Source of the DNA: Jeotgalibacillus malaysiensis
GTDB lineage: Bacteria; Bacillota; Bacilli; Bacillales; Jeotgalibacillaceae
Assembly (NCBI GenBank): GCA_000818095.1
Contig: CP009417.1
Span: 372,001-436,000, forward strand
Direction: 5' to 3'
Length of the DNA: 64,000 bases
The notes under the pieces are model-generated. The model was not told the DNA's origin and searched no databases. It was given only the letters and a program-made list of their open reading frames with translations. Within the stretch, counting starts at the first letter, position 1. Each line of letters starts with the position of its first letter. A program made the translations under genes and the position numbers. Below, piece after piece: positions 8,692 through 17,914 of the stretch.

Positions 8692-9651
8692 TTATACAGC
8701 AACCGGGGCTTTAATCCCTGGGTGCGGGTCATATCCGATTAATTCGATATCGTCTAATTCAAAATCAAAAATAGATGTTTTTTCCTGATTCAATCGAATG
8801 GTAGGAAACGCTCTAGGTTCCCGTGTCAGTTGTTTCCGTGCTTGTTCGACGTGATTTGAGTAAAGGTGGACGTCAGCTCCGCTGTACACAAGCTCTCCAA
8901 CCTCTAAACCACACTCATGAGCAATAAGGTGCGTCAGAAGTGCATAAGACGCAATGTTGAAAGGAAGACCTAAGAACACGTCATTCGACCGCATATTGAA
9001 TAGACAGCTCAGTTTTCCATCGACTACATAGAACTGGAATGAGTAATGACATGGGGGCAGGGCTTGGGTGTGAAGTTCTGAAATGTTCCACGCATTACAG
9101 AGAAGACGGCGAGAATCCGGGTTCCGTTTGATTTCATCAATGATATATTGAATTTGGTCATAGACTTCACCGTCTGCCCCTTCCCAAAACCGCCACTGCT
9201 TGCCGTATACATTGCCAAGGTCACCATACGTATCAGAGAAGGCGTCGTCGGTTAAAACAAGCTCCTGATAGTGTTTAAGCTCAAGCTGATATTCCTCATT
9301 GAATGCTTCGTCTACTAAAGAGCGGCGTCCAAAGTCCGTCATATCCACGCCGTCATAATCGGGAGACTCTACCCATTTTTTAAATCCCCATTCGTCCCAA
9401 ATATGGTTATTGTTCTCAAGCAGATACCGAAGTTTCGTATCTCCTTTTAAAAACCACAATAGTTCAGAGGCAATCAGTTTCATCGGTACTCGTTTTGTAG
9501 TGAGTAGCGGAAAACCTTCCTGCAGGTTAAATCGCATTTGATAACCAAACGTACTCAGCGTCCCTGTTCCGGTGCGGTCTCCTTTTTGAATACCATGGTC
9601 AAGCAGGTGTTTCATCAAGTCAAGGTAAGCATATTCCGGATGTTTCTTCAT
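8692..9651 (-). CDS. thyA: Thymidylate synthase
   Basis: 319 residues, full length for the longer Lactobacillus/Staphylococcus type of ThyA, which carries an insertion of about 50 residues relative to the E. coli enzyme. Catalytic Cys201 sits in [12 protein letters not shown]; the folate/dUMP motifs [22 protein letters not shown] and [16 protein letters not shown] are intact. It makes dTMP from dUMP with methylenetetrahydrofolate. Its ATG overlaps the stop of the preceding gene (ATGA), implying translational coupling. Together with primases, ligase, SSB and topoisomerase it supports DNA synthesis of the element. Confidence 0.97.
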   Translation of the reverse strand: MKKHPEYAYLDLMKHLLDHGIQKGDRTGTGTLSTFGYQMRFNLQEGFPLLTTKRVPMKLIASELLWFLKGDTKLRYLLENNNHIWDEWGFKKWVESPDYDGVDMTDFGRRSLVDEAFNEEYQLELKHYQELVLTDDAFSDTYGDLGNVYGKQWRFWEGADGEVYDQIQYIIDEIKRNPDSRRLLCNAWNISELHTQALPPCHYSFQFYVVDGKLSCLFNMRSNDVFLGLPFNIASYALLTHLIAHECGLEVGELVYSGADVHLYSNHVEQARKQLTREPRAFPTIRLNQEKTSIFDFELDDIELIGYDPHPGIKAPVAV

Positions 9652-10247
9652 TCTTCCTCACCGTCCGTTTCAACCCCTACAGCTTCTGCAAAGGAGCGGA
9701 ATGCCGCTTTCATATCCTGGTCAGCACGACCACTCAAGGTTCCTAAGTCCTTAACTTTCTTCAAGGATTTAAAACCACCTCTCTTATCAATTACTTTCGG
9801 GTATTCAACCAGAAATACATCGTATTTTTCAAGAGCGTCTTCAATATGTTGATGACCCTCACGGTATACGTCACCTACCTCGAATTCTGTATTTCTAAAA
9901 TGTTTGATTTCCTTTTTGAAGGTTTCAATCAATGCGATTAGCTTTAACTTCATGAGAGCGGGCTGGTTCACCATTTTAGTAAGTCCCTGCATCCCCTCTT
10001 GAAATGACTGATATTGCTCAAACAGACGGTCTAATGCAAAGGCATACGCTTCTTCTCCAGTGTGTTTCTCCTCATTTTCCTTCACTTCATTAAAGGTTTC
10101 TTGAGAATTTGTTACCTTTGATTCCAGTTCTTCTACTGCCGATTCCTCAGTATGAGTTTCAGCGAGTGTCCCGATATCATCCACCTCATTCTTATCTTCA
10201 ACATCCGGAAGTGCTCCAAACGAGATGTGTACTTTTTTCTTTTCCAT
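9648..10247 (-). CDS. Acidic helical protein of unknown function, coupled to thyA
   Basis: 199 residues starting at the ATG 8 nt after AAAGGGG; an earlier in-frame ATG at 10265 is too close to the site. The first ~75 residues are very acidic and probably disordered, followed by helices and a basic patch ([12 protein letters not shown]). No enzyme motif is visible. The 4-bp ATGA overlap with thyA suggests linked expression. Driven by a leftward palindrome-associated promoter. Confidence 0.7.
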   Translation of the reverse strand: MEKKKVHISFGALPDVEDKNEVDDIGTLAETHTEESAVEELESKVTNSQETFNEVKENEEKHTGEEAYAFALDRLFEQYQSFQEGMQGLTKMVNQPALMKLKLIALIETFKKEIKHFRNTEFEVGDVYREGHQHIEDALEKYDVFLVEYPKVIDKRGGFKSLKKVKDLGTLSGRADQDMKAAFRSFAEAVGVETDGEEE

Positions 10248-10297
10248 ATAAACAGCCCCTTTCAAATTTCAATTCATGTTGTAGACAACGCTATTCA

Positions 10298-10346
10298 TTG
10301 CATAGCATATAGTCATATTGTATAATTAATTTAAGACAATAGTCAA
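10298..10346. promoter_or_regulatory. Divergent promoters sharing one operator
   Basis: Rightward: TTGCAT, 17-bp spacer, TATAAT at 10321-10326, with the near-palindrome AAGACAATAGTCAA (10333-10346) just downstream. Leftward: the same palindrome supplies TTGACT, followed after 18 bp by TACAAT. The operator is thus at -35 for one gene and near +10 for the other. Confidence 0.7.
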
Positions 10347-10365
10347 AAACGAGAGGGTGAAGCCT

Positions 10366-10623
10366 GTGGATAGTGGATTTTTAATCGTTGGTGTATTGGT
10401 TAGTATTTATTTGATTGTGAATATTTGTTTGGTTCCGATGCAATTGAGATATCTTCGAAGCAAGCGAGAAGAAAAAGTGAAGGAGCCTGATGTTAATAAA
10501 CGTCATGAGAACCAGTCTTTTGAACAATCGCAGTTGGAATACAATCAACAAGCCGGAATTTTATTCCCTTCATTGCTTATCGCAAGCCTTGTCCTATATC
10601 TGAAAGAACGAAAACATCAATAA
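10366..10623 (+). CDS. Small membrane protein
   Basis: 85 residues from a GTG placed correctly after GAGAGGGTGA. A hydrophobic N-terminal segment (about 4-24) is followed by a Lys/Glu-rich middle and a second hydrophobic segment (about 62-77), then a basic tail. It could span the membrane twice. No family recognised. Confidence 0.6.
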   Translation: MDSGFLIVGVLVSIYLIVNICLVPMQLRYLRSKREEKVKEPDVNKRHENQSFEQSQLEYNQQAGILFPSLLIASLVLYLKERKHQ

Positions 10624-10631
10624 AACAATAC

Positions 10632-10728
10632 GTCCAGGTTATGGTGCACGGTTGGATTCCGTAGAATACGGTATTACCAACAAAAAGGTGTGTCCGCATA
10701 AATAACCTGGACACTTTATTTTAAAGGA
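10632..10728 (+). promoter_or_regulatory. Highly structured 5' leader of recD2
   Basis: An 11-bp outer stem, GTCCAGGTTAT (10632-10642) with ATAACCTGGAC (10702-10712), encloses nested stems GTTGG/CCAAC and CCGT/ACGG. It is followed at once by ACTTTATTTTAAAGGAGG, the ribosome binding site. No known riboswitch family was recognised. Confidence 0.65.
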
Positions 10729-10737
10729 GGAATTAGG

Positions 10738-13044
10738 ATGTTTGATTTAAAACGTATTGATTTGTTAACTGAAGGAGAAAGAGTGACTCGTAAGCTGGTT
10801 CCTGTTAGCGAACTCTATTTCAAAGAAGAAACAGGGTTTGGCATCTACAACGTAGAGCTGACTAGCGGAACCATGTATGTCATGAAAGGGACATTTCCGG
10901 GCTCATTGACACTAGGGAATACGTATGAGGTAGACGCAGATGTCATGACGTATCGTGGAGAGATTCAGATGAAGGTAAATGAGATTCGAATTGCGAAAGC
11001 AGAAGGTCGTCGTGCTATTATCTACTATCTACAGACGTTAAATGGTCTGAAGAAGCGTGCGGAGAAAATTTACGACACCTTTAAGGAAGATACGTTAGAT
11101 GTATTGACAAACAACCCGGAATTGGTCGCAAGACGCATGAATGGAATTGGAAAGGCAACAGCATTAAAATGGTCAAAACAATTGAAAGAGAAGGCTCACG
11201 AAGAAGAGTTAATGCTTTTTCTTTTCGGATTGGGATTGACACCTGCACAAGTCGATACGCTCCAGAAAACATATGGAGGTGAAGTCAGAAATGTGTTAGA
11301 GGATAATCCATACCGGTTAATCCAAGACGTTCGTGGTTATGGATTTAAACGTTGCGACACGATTGCCCGGAATAATGGGATTGCATTTGATGACGACAAG
11401 CGAATCCGTGCAGGAGTTTTCTACACGCTTCAGCAATCCACGTTTGAGGGGAACACGTATCTTCCGAAAACAGAGATTATGAAACGAGTACAAGAAATTC
11501 TCTGTACCGCTTATCAAGTCATGGAAGAAGAAAAAGTGGAACGAGCTATTCAAGATTTAGTGTTAGAAGGAGAGCTCGTCATCGAATCGGACAAGGTGTT
11601 CCTGACACACTACCACACGTGGGAATATCACATTGTTGATGAAACAAAACGTTTAGCGGCTTCAAAGAAATGGTCAAAAACCAATGAAAAAGAAGTTGTC
11701 TCTATCCTTGAGGATTATCTAAACGCTACAGGGATTCATTTGGAGGAAAAACAACGGGAAGCCGTCGTGACGTTTTCTTCTCGAAAAGGTGGATTTTATA
11801 TTTTAAGCGGTTCAGCCGGTTGCGGAAAAACATTTACATTGAAAGTCATCCTTTCTATTTTGCAATCCGTATATCGTGCAAACCAAGTTAAATACGCAGT
11901 GAAAATTATGGCACCAACTGGAAAGGCAAGTAAGGTTGCATCGAAGGCAACTGGTCTCCCGTGTATCACGATTCACCGTGGACTAGAGTTTTCCCCAGAA
12001 GAAGGATTTACTCGAAATGAGGAGAATCCTCTTGAAGAGAGTATTATTGTCGTAGACGAGTCGTCTATGCTTGATACCGAGCTTGCTAAAGATTTGTTAC
12101 TCGCTATTGCGGATGGAGCAAAGGTTATCTTCTTGGGTGATACCAAACAACTTCCAAGTGTTGGAGCGGGCAACGTTTTGCTTGATTTAATTGGAAGCGG
12201 AATGGTGGATGTTGTAACACTCGATGTCGTCAAACGTCAAGGTGCTGAAAGTGGGATTATTGAAAACGCCAACCGAATCATTGCTGGGCAAATGGTTTTA
12301 TCACAGCCAACTAACGACTCGTTTGTCATCGCTCGTTCTAGTGATGAAGACATTCTCACCACAACAATTCAAAGCTATCGTCGTCTAATTGAAAAAGGGA
12401 TGACGGCAGATGAAATTCAAATCCTGACGCCTCAACGTAAAGGCAAACTGGGCATCTACAACTTGAACCGTATCTTCCAACAGGAATTTAATCCGAATGG
12501 AAAACAGTCTAAGGTGAAGAATGCTCAATTGCCAGATGGTGAAGAAGACATTTTTTACCGTGTGGGTGATAAAGTCATTCATATCCAAAACGATATTGAA
12601 CGTACTCTCTATCGGAAAGATGGAAATACATTCCGTTCAATTCGTGAAAAAGGAATTACAAACGGAGAATGTGGAACCATTTCACACATCATCAATCATA
12701 CAGAGTATGACAAGGAAGCCGGAAAGAATAAGACCTTTGAACGGATTATTGTGAAATACGAAGATTGTTACGTCTTCTACGATACAAAAGAAGATATTGA
12801 CATGCTTGACCACGCCTATGCCCTTACGATTCACAAATCACAAGGGAGTCAGTGGAGAGCCGTCATTCAACCAATTTCTCGTGCACATACCCGTATGCTT
12901 GATAACAACATCATCTATACTGGTTTAACTCGTGCGAGTGAGTTCCATTGTTTCATTGGAGATATGCTTGCATTAGAGCGTGGAATCAAAACATTCCGTG
13001 TGAACGACCGTTATACCGATTTATTAGATAAGTTAGCGGCTTAA
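10738..13044 (+). CDS. recD2: RecD2-like 5'-3' DNA helicase
   Basis: 768 residues, the usual length of RecD2. The N-terminal region holds the tandem helix-hairpin-helix-like repeats typical of RecD2 (e.g. NPELVARRMNGIGKATALKW and NPYRLIQDVRGYGFKRCD). The superfamily 1B motor has Walker A GSAGCGKT at 358-365, Walker B IIVVDESSML, GDTKQLPSVGAG and a late ALTIHKSQGSQW motif. RecD2 enzymes act in repair and replication and are frequent on Gram-positive plasmids, related to the helicase part of TraA relaxases; no relaxase domain is present here. A structured leader precedes it. Confidence 0.93.
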   Translation: MFDLKRIDLLTEGERVTRKLVPVSELYFKEETGFGIYNVELTSGTMYVMKGTFPGSLTLGNTYEVDADVMTYRGEIQMKVNEIRIAKAEGRRAIIYYLQTLNGLKKRAEKIYDTFKEDTLDVLTNNPELVARRMNGIGKATALKWSKQLKEKAHEEELMLFLFGLGLTPAQVDTLQKTYGGEVRNVLEDNPYRLIQDVRGYGFKRCDTIARNNGIAFDDDKRIRAGVFYTLQQSTFEGNTYLPKTEIMKRVQEILCTAYQVMEEEKVERAIQDLVLEGELVIESDKVFLTHYHTWEYHIVDETKRLAASKKWSKTNEKEVVSILEDYLNATGIHLEEKQREAVVTFSSRKGGFYILSGSAGCGKTFTLKVILSILQSVYRANQVKYAVKIMAPTGKASKVASKATGLPCITIHRGLEFSPEEGFTRNEENPLEESIIVVDESSMLDTELAKDLLLAIADGAKVIFLGDTKQLPSVGAGNVLLDLIGSGMVDVVTLDVVKRQGAESGIIENANRIIAGQMVLSQPTNDSFVIARSSDEDILTTTIQSYRRLIEKGMTADEIQILTPQRKGKLGIYNLNRIFQQEFNPNGKQSKVKNAQLPDGEEDIFYRVGDKVIHIQNDIERTLYRKDGNTFRSIREKGITNGECGTISHIINHTEYDKEAGKNKTFERIIVKYEDCYVFYDTKEDIDMLDHAYALTIHKSQGSQWRAVIQPISRAHTRMLDNNIIYTGLTRASEFHCFIGDMLALERGIKTFRVNDRYTDLLDKLAA

Positions 13045-13046
13045 CG

Positions 13047-13073
13047 AAAGAGAGGAGAAATCCTCTCTTTTTT
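13047..13073 (+). terminator. Terminator after recD2
   Basis: AAAGAGAGGA / TCCTCTCTTT stem followed by T run. Confidence 0.85.
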
Positions 13074-13079
13074 ATGTAC

Positions 13080-13107
13080 AAAAAAAGATGCCCCGAAGGA
13101 CATCTTT
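13080..13107 (-). terminator. Terminator after the GSP-synthase-like gene
   Basis: Leftward AAAGATG / CATCTTT stem with T run. Confidence 0.8.
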
Positions 13108-13108
13108 C

Positions 13109-14344
13109 TTATTTTGCAGAAATGGCAACAAACATCGCATTGTTTCCTGTGATACCTGAACCTTCTGTAAATCGAGCACCAATGGCACTTGGACGCTCAA
13201 GTCCTAGACAGAAGACACCGAACACGAGATTGCCTGCCTGTTGTCCGTTATTGCTGTCAATGACAGTCATGGTTGGTGCAATAAACTCTTGATACAGTTT
13301 GGGCTGAGAAGCAAAGTCCTGCTCTTGTGCCTTGATTGTATCCGTTGCCGTTAGAATGGAAACACTATTGCCTTCACGTCCAAAAATCGGTTTCTCGACA
13401 AATGAAGTAACTTCCCCTAAATCTTCCTGATAGAAAGCACTCTTTGGAAGATAGGTCTGAATCGCTTTCACCATTTCAGCTGTATAGATTGGATTCTCTT
13501 CTTCTGCGAGGTGGTACATGAGAGCGAGAAGCATTTTGTTTTGAAGAATGAAGGAAGCGGGAGGGTTGATGACCTCTAGCTTTGACTCTTCAACGAGCTT
13601 CAATAGTTCTTCTCCAATTTTCACTCCATTTCCATCAACATCCTGGATAATGATTTCGACAGCCCAGGTCTGACGGTAAAGGATATCAACACGATGACCG
13701 TTATGATAAAGTCCATCACCCGGAATAATTTCCAGCTCTTCAAGTGGTGCAAAAGGAGCACCCACAAGACCTGCAAGGTATTGAATCGTGAGGTAATCTT
13801 CTTTTGACGCACCATGAGCCACATAGAGAACGTAAGGGCGTTCTTTTCCACTATCTTTGATAGCTGACCGAATCGCCTTCATCATATACTGGCGAAGAGC
13901 TTCTTCTTCTCCTGCATTGATGTCGTTTTCTCCCTTGTGTGCACAAAGCTTACCTGACACGTGGAACAGTTCTTTGATGAACGTTGGTGTATCCGCATTA
14001 AATTCGATGATTTTCGGTGTGTCACCATCAAGCATCATATCAAATCGACCAATCGTATTGTCCATTGTGTTACGCTTTAAGCGAAGGTAAGGAATTGTTG
14101 CTTCAGGGTATCCCATTTCAACCAATGTTTCATCTGGAACATTGCGTAGCAATTCAATCGTTTGCTTGAGTGCAGGTGTGATTTCACGAACTGCTGTGTG
14201 CATATTTTCCTTTTGCGTTTGCGTCAGGTTATACACGTTATACGTAGAATATTCTGTATTGTCAAGGTCAGCCCAATAGTTAGGAATACCTTGATAGAAT
14301 GATTCTCGTTCCATTTGATACATTGTATTTTCCGTTGTTTGCAT
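13109..14344 (-). CDS. Glutathionylspermidine-synthase-like ATP-grasp protein (YgiC/YjfC-like)
   Basis: 411 residues, matching the GSP_synth domain alone without an amidase domain. Family hallmarks are GRFDMMLDGDTPKIIEFNAD near residue 100 and VEKPIFGREGNSV near residue 315, which build the ATP-grasp active site. In other bacteria such stand-alone proteins (YgiC, YjfC) sit next to a YgiB-type lipoprotein, as here with the gene at 14435. The substrate is not established. Its leader is a clean ATGCC/GGCAT hairpin followed by TTTACTTCAAAGGAG. Confidence 0.87.
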   Translation of the reverse strand: MQTTENTMYQMERESFYQGIPNYWADLDNTEYSTYNVYNLTQTQKENMHTAVREITPALKQTIELLRNVPDETLVEMGYPEATIPYLRLKRNTMDNTIGRFDMMLDGDTPKIIEFNADTPTFIKELFHVSGKLCAHKGENDINAGEEEALRQYMMKAIRSAIKDSGKERPYVLYVAHGASKEDYLTIQYLAGLVGAPFAPLEELEIIPGDGLYHNGHRVDILYRQTWAVEIIIQDVDGNGVKIGEELLKLVEESKLEVINPPASFILQNKMLLALMYHLAEEENPIYTAEMVKAIQTYLPKSAFYQEDLGEVTSFVEKPIFGREGNSVSILTATDTIKAQEQDFASQPKLYQEFIAPTMTVIDSNNGQQAGNLVFGVFCLGLERPSAIGARFTEGSGITGNNAMFVAISAK

Positions 14345-14353
14345 AATAAATCG

Positions 14354-14384
14354 CTCCTTTGAAGTAAAATGCCTAATTTGGCAT
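14354..14384 (-). promoter_or_regulatory. Hairpin-AAAGGAG leader
   Basis: Leftward ATGCC/GGCAT hairpin (14369-14384) abutting TTTACTTCAAAGGAG. Confidence 0.6.
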
Positions 14385-14434
14385 ATGTTTTTGAATGATG
14401 TACTTAATTGAGAAAGAAAAGTAGGGTGGTTGGA

Positions 14435-14962
14435 TTAACCACCGCTACTCATACCAGACGAACCGAAACCTTTAGAAGAACCAGAGCTTACTTTCCCACC
14501 AGAGCTTGTCTTGCCTGATGAGTTGCTCTTAACCGAACTGTTCTTCACAGACGAACTAGAACCTTTATACGACGGAAGTTTTACTTTTGCCGCTTTATTG
14601 TACTGGTTAGCAGAAACCTTCGTTGTAGAAGTTCCCGCTTTATATTTCGATACATCCACATTGTGCTTCGACTTCATGGTGTCAGCATTGTAATATCCTC
14701 CATATAAAGGATAGAAGAACATGCCACTCACATGCGAACCGCCGTCATTGTCATCGTCATCGCAGTACCAGACCTCGTCCTCTCCACCACTGTAAGGGTT
14801 TCCAGAAACAAGCTCCAGCTCATCACATTCCTTTTGCATCTCAGCAAACTCAGAATTAGATGGATTCTCCACGACTTTGTTGTCCGCTGTTCCACATCCA
14901 GCCGTTCCTAACGTCAACGCAACCGCACCAATTGTTCCGAGCATTTTCTTTTTGTTCATCAT
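14435..14962 (-). CDS. Lipoprotein with Ser/Gly-rich tail (YgiB-like by context)
   Basis: 175 residues. A lipoprotein signal ends in LGTAGC, so Cys23 would be lipidated. The mature part has an acidic CDDDDNDGG stretch, an aromatic GMFFYPLYGGYY segment, and a C-terminal ~55 residues rich in Ser, Gly and Lys ending GFGSSGMSSGG. The DUF1190/YgiB lipoproteins that accompany YgiC have a similar design, and here the GSP-synthase-like gene is directly downstream. This pairing is inferred from layout and composition. Confidence 0.75.
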   Translation of the reverse strand: MMNKKKMLGTIGAVALTLGTAGCGTADNKVVENPSNSEFAEMQKECDELELVSGNPYSGGEDEVWYCDDDDNDGGSHVSGMFFYPLYGGYYNADTMKSKHNVDVSKYKAGTSTTKVSANQYNKAAKVKLPSYKGSSSSVKNSSVKSNSSGKTSSGGKVSSGSSKGFGSSGMSSGG

Positions 14963-15070
14963 TAAGTTCCTCCCTTAAATTCCGTTAGATAGTATTAACA
15001 CCTCTTGTCTTACTTGCAATTATGATATTCACTTCACAGTAGATTCATAATTTCACACGATTCGACTTTT

Positions 15071-15096
15071 AAAAAAGATAGTCTCGAAAGACTACC
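15071..15096 (-). terminator. Terminator after the 50-residue gene
   Basis: Leftward TAGTC / GACTA stem followed by six T. Confidence 0.75.
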
Positions 15097-15099
15097 CTT

Positions 15100-15252
15100 T
15101 TACGCTTTTGCTTTTTCTTCTTTTTCCAACACAAGGTGGTAGATGCGAGAGAGTTCAGAAGTTTTCGAGTGCTTCAAGTTACGCTGAGTTTCCGGATGCT
15201 TATTGATTCCTCGTTTTTTAAGTTCGTTGTAGAAAAATGATTTTTGGTACAT
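15100..15252 (-). CDS. Small basic protein, 50 residues
   Basis: A short gene supported by AAAGGAG 8 nt before the ATG, a promoter and a terminator. The product is Lys/Arg-rich (begins MYQKSFFYNELKKRGINKHP) and ends KEEKAKA. It has no membrane segment or known domain; nucleic-acid binding is possible from its charge. The sequence upstream, GAAATAAAACTTAAAGGAG, resembles the recurrent leader. Confidence 0.7.
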   Translation of the reverse strand: MYQKSFFYNELKKRGINKHPETQRNLKHSKTSELSRIYHLVLEKEEKAKA

Positions 15253-15317
15253 ATGACCATCTCCTTTAAGTTTTATTTCCGCACGCCTCTAAAGACCATG
15301 TGGTTATCATACTTTAA

Positions 15318-15347
15318 CTATAAAGAGTTTATTTTTTATTGTCAACA
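15318..15347 (-). promoter_or_regulatory. Promoter of the 50-residue gene
   Basis: Leftward TTGACA, 17-bp spacer, TATAGT, just downstream of the operator at 15354-15367. Confidence 0.7.
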
Positions 15348-15353
15348 TATTTT

Positions 15354-15367
15354 TTGACTATAGTCAT
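15354..15367. promoter_or_regulatory. Palindromic operator (13/14)
   Basis: TTGACTATAGTCAT between the leftward small gene and the rightward surface protein gene at 15430; TATAGT at 15398-15403 may be the rightward -10 box. Confidence 0.6.
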
Positions 15368-15429
15368 AAAAATTATGTTTCGATAATTCAGACAATATAG
15401 TAGAGGAAAAGGAAGAAGGTGGAAAACTT

Positions 15430-17649
15430 ATGAAGACGAGTGTTAAAAGTGTTTATTTATCATTAGCGATTGTGTTGAGCTTGAGCATTCCTGTTCAAGG
15501 AGAAACGGGGGAAATCGGCTCAAAAAATGTCGTATTTTCAGATTCAACATCACGGACTCAAACGAAAAGCTTTTCGTTGCCAGAGAAAGCCGTTGTGACA
15601 AAGGCTTCGGCGAATACAGGGAGTGTTACTTTCAGTCAAACAGGGGGAGATGTTTTAGTCACGGTGAGTGGAGGTGCGAGTACCGGAAGCCATTATGACC
15701 CATACATGTACAGTAAAACAGAAAATGTAACAAGGACAAGTGGTTCAAACTCATTTTCGAATTCTGTCTCTTATAATAGCGGGGGGTACTCAGGAACACT
15801 TTACAAGAATGGAAGTTCTTATGTATATTCTGGGAGCTATACGTCAGCGGATTCCAAATGGGTGACGAATCAATCGAGTTCCTACTATAATAGCGGTGGC
15901 TATTCAGGATATTTATCACAGTATGTATCAGGTGGAAGTTATACTCCGGCGGATACCAAGACTGTTTCAATGATTGTGGGAAAAACACAATCAGGATATT
16001 GCGATACAAGAATGGGTTCGGATTGGATGCACTGTGAACCAAAACCATCTCATCCTTCAACCATTTATTATTCATCGGGAGGATATTCTGGCAATATTCC
16101 GTATCAAGACTATAATTATTGGTCGAATAATTCGTATCCGAGTGGGAATGGTCATTATCGTTTTGACTGGTCTCGTACCTGGTATTATGGTGGAACTATT
16201 ACAAAGCCAGCAACGGATACTCGGACATATGCTTATCAAGGGACGGTCTATCGCCCAGAGAGCGATACGAGAATATACGGTCAAAATTATAGCGGTACCG
16301 TCTATCAGGGCGGAACGAATACGTATTACGGATATAACGTAACGTTGGATTATGAGCTAGATGAGACAGCCCCGGTTGGGACACTGAGCTATTCTCCAAC
16401 CTCCTGGACAAATGATAGCGTTACCATAAAATTAGATTCTGTTCATGATATCGGAAAAGCGGGGATGAAACATATTACCTTGCCGAACGGAAACATCGTG
16501 ACAACGCAATCTGCATCTTATACGGTGTCTACAAATGGAAATTATTCGTTCAAGGTGACGGATAATGTGGAAAATACGAACCTTTACACTGCCGATGTTT
16601 CAAATATCGACAAAACACTTCCAACCGGTAGTGTTGTAGCAGATAGAACGGATTGGACAAATCTCTCTTATGGACTTGAATTGAACAATCTTTTAGATTC
16701 TGAATCAGGTGTCCGTCGAATTCAATTGCCGAACGGAACCTGGATGCCCTATACAACTTCTAGTGGTTATCGTTACATCGTGTCCACTAATGGAACCTAT
16801 GAATATAAGGTTGAAGACTATGCTGGGAATGTTCGACAATTGAGTTATCTAGTCAACAACATTGACAAGGTAGAGCCTACCGCAGTCGTAACGTTTGACG
16901 GGAGTTCCCCGATAGATGGATTAAATGTCAATTTAAAAGCGAGTGATAATTCTTCTGGAATAAAACATATTACCTTACCGAATGGAAACAAGATATCGAA
17001 TGTCGATGCATCCTGGTCTACAACTGAATTTGGAAACTTTGAATTTGAAGTGGAAGACAGGGCTGGAAATATTTCAAGAGTTCCTGTAAAAGTCGAAGAG
17101 CCTACGATTTCAATATCTCGTGACAAGCTAGAAGTCGTGGTAACGGTTGATGGTCATTACTCGACGTCTCCGATTACTACAAGAGCAGAAACCGGTGATA
17201 CTCGAACGACAAAAACATTTAGACTTCCGATTACAAAGAATGAGACATTTACATTTCGAACAAATGATGGTGGAGTTTACTCTGGAACCAAAGATTTCAC
17301 CATAGATAACTTCTTCATGCTTTCAAAACCACAGATAGATATTCAGTATGATGAAAAATGGACGAAAAATGATGTCGTTTTACACTTGTCAGTATACTCA
17401 TTAAAGAACCGTGGGATTGTCTCAACGGAACTACCTAACGGAAATTCAACATCTCTTTTGAACTTTACGTTTACGGTAAAAAATAATGGCATGTATACCT
17501 TCATATCCAAAGATGTGGATGGTCAAATAGGGTACGCAAGTGTAGTCGTGAAAAACATTGATAAAAAAACACCCGAGATTGAACTGGTTACGCCAGCAGA
17601 CTGGGTAAATAAAGATGTGCCGGTTGATATCCGGGTAACCAACAACTAA
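15430..17649 (+). CDS. Large secreted surface protein with Tyr/Gly-rich and Ig-like repeats
   Basis: 739 residues. A signal peptide (about 1-25) is followed by a Tyr/Gly/Ser-rich region (about 110-310) with recurring YxSGGYSG units and three PA(T/D)(D/T)TR(T/I)Y-like units. From about residue 312 come tandem modules with the pattern SWTNDSVTI...ITLPNG...YTVSTNGNYSFKVTDN, resembling bacterial Ig-like/FN3 repeats, each ending near a NIDK linker. No LPXTG or membrane anchor is seen, so attachment may be non-covalent. An adhesin or mating-aggregation role is plausible. Related modules occur in the protein at 45430-47190. Confidence 0.8.
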   Translation: MKTSVKSVYLSLAIVLSLSIPVQGETGEIGSKNVVFSDSTSRTQTKSFSLPEKAVVTKASANTGSVTFSQTGGDVLVTVSGGASTGSHYDPYMYSKTENVTRTSGSNSFSNSVSYNSGGYSGTLYKNGSSYVYSGSYTSADSKWVTNQSSSYYNSGGYSGYLSQYVSGGSYTPADTKTVSMIVGKTQSGYCDTRMGSDWMHCEPKPSHPSTIYYSSGGYSGNIPYQDYNYWSNNSYPSGNGHYRFDWSRTWYYGGTITKPATDTRTYAYQGTVYRPESDTRIYGQNYSGTVYQGGTNTYYGYNVTLDYELDETAPVGTLSYSPTSWTNDSVTIKLDSVHDIGKAGMKHITLPNGNIVTTQSASYTVSTNGNYSFKVTDNVENTNLYTADVSNIDKTLPTGSVVADRTDWTNLSYGLELNNLLDSESGVRRIQLPNGTWMPYTTSSGYRYIVSTNGTYEYKVEDYAGNVRQLSYLVNNIDKVEPTAVVTFDGSSPIDGLNVNLKASDNSSGIKHITLPNGNKISNVDASWSTTEFGNFEFEVEDRAGNISRVPVKVEEPTISISRDKLEVVVTVDGHYSTSPITTRAETGDTRTTKTFRLPITKNETFTFRTNDGGVYSGTKDFTIDNFFMLSKPQIDIQYDEKWTKNDVVLHLSVYSLKNRGIVSTELPNGNSTSLLNFTFTVKNNGMYTFISKDVDGQIGYASVVVKNIDKKTPEIELVTPADWVNKDVPVDIRVTNN

Positions 17650-17673
17650 GAGAGGGGAACCTCTCTTTTTTTT
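17649..17673 (+). terminator. Terminator after surface protein gene
   Basis: AGAGAGG / CCTCTCT stem followed by eight T. Confidence 0.85.
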
Positions 17674-17880
17674 GTCATATACAGAACTAGAAATTCATTT
17701 TTCAACGTATCTATGGCAGGATATATAACGGAAACTAAAATAATGTCAAAAAATATAACGTAATGCTATAATATATCTTTTAATGACAGAGAAATGACAC
17801 AATAAATAAAATCCGACATATATAATCAGGTAGGTCAGCAAAAAGCAAGCGAGTGACATGATAGGTTTAGCACAGGAAAA

Positions 17881-17906
17881 AGAAAAAGCATAGTCATAGA
17901 CTATGC
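17881..17906 (-). terminator. Terminator of the 17915-18825 gene pair
   Basis: Leftward GCATAGTC / GACTATGC stem followed by a T-rich run. Confidence 0.8.
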
Positions 17907-17914
17907 CTTTGTTG

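Noticed and set aside
15659-16411. Antisense frames under the surface protein gene
   Set aside because: They arise from its repetitive Tyr/Gly codons and have no start signals.
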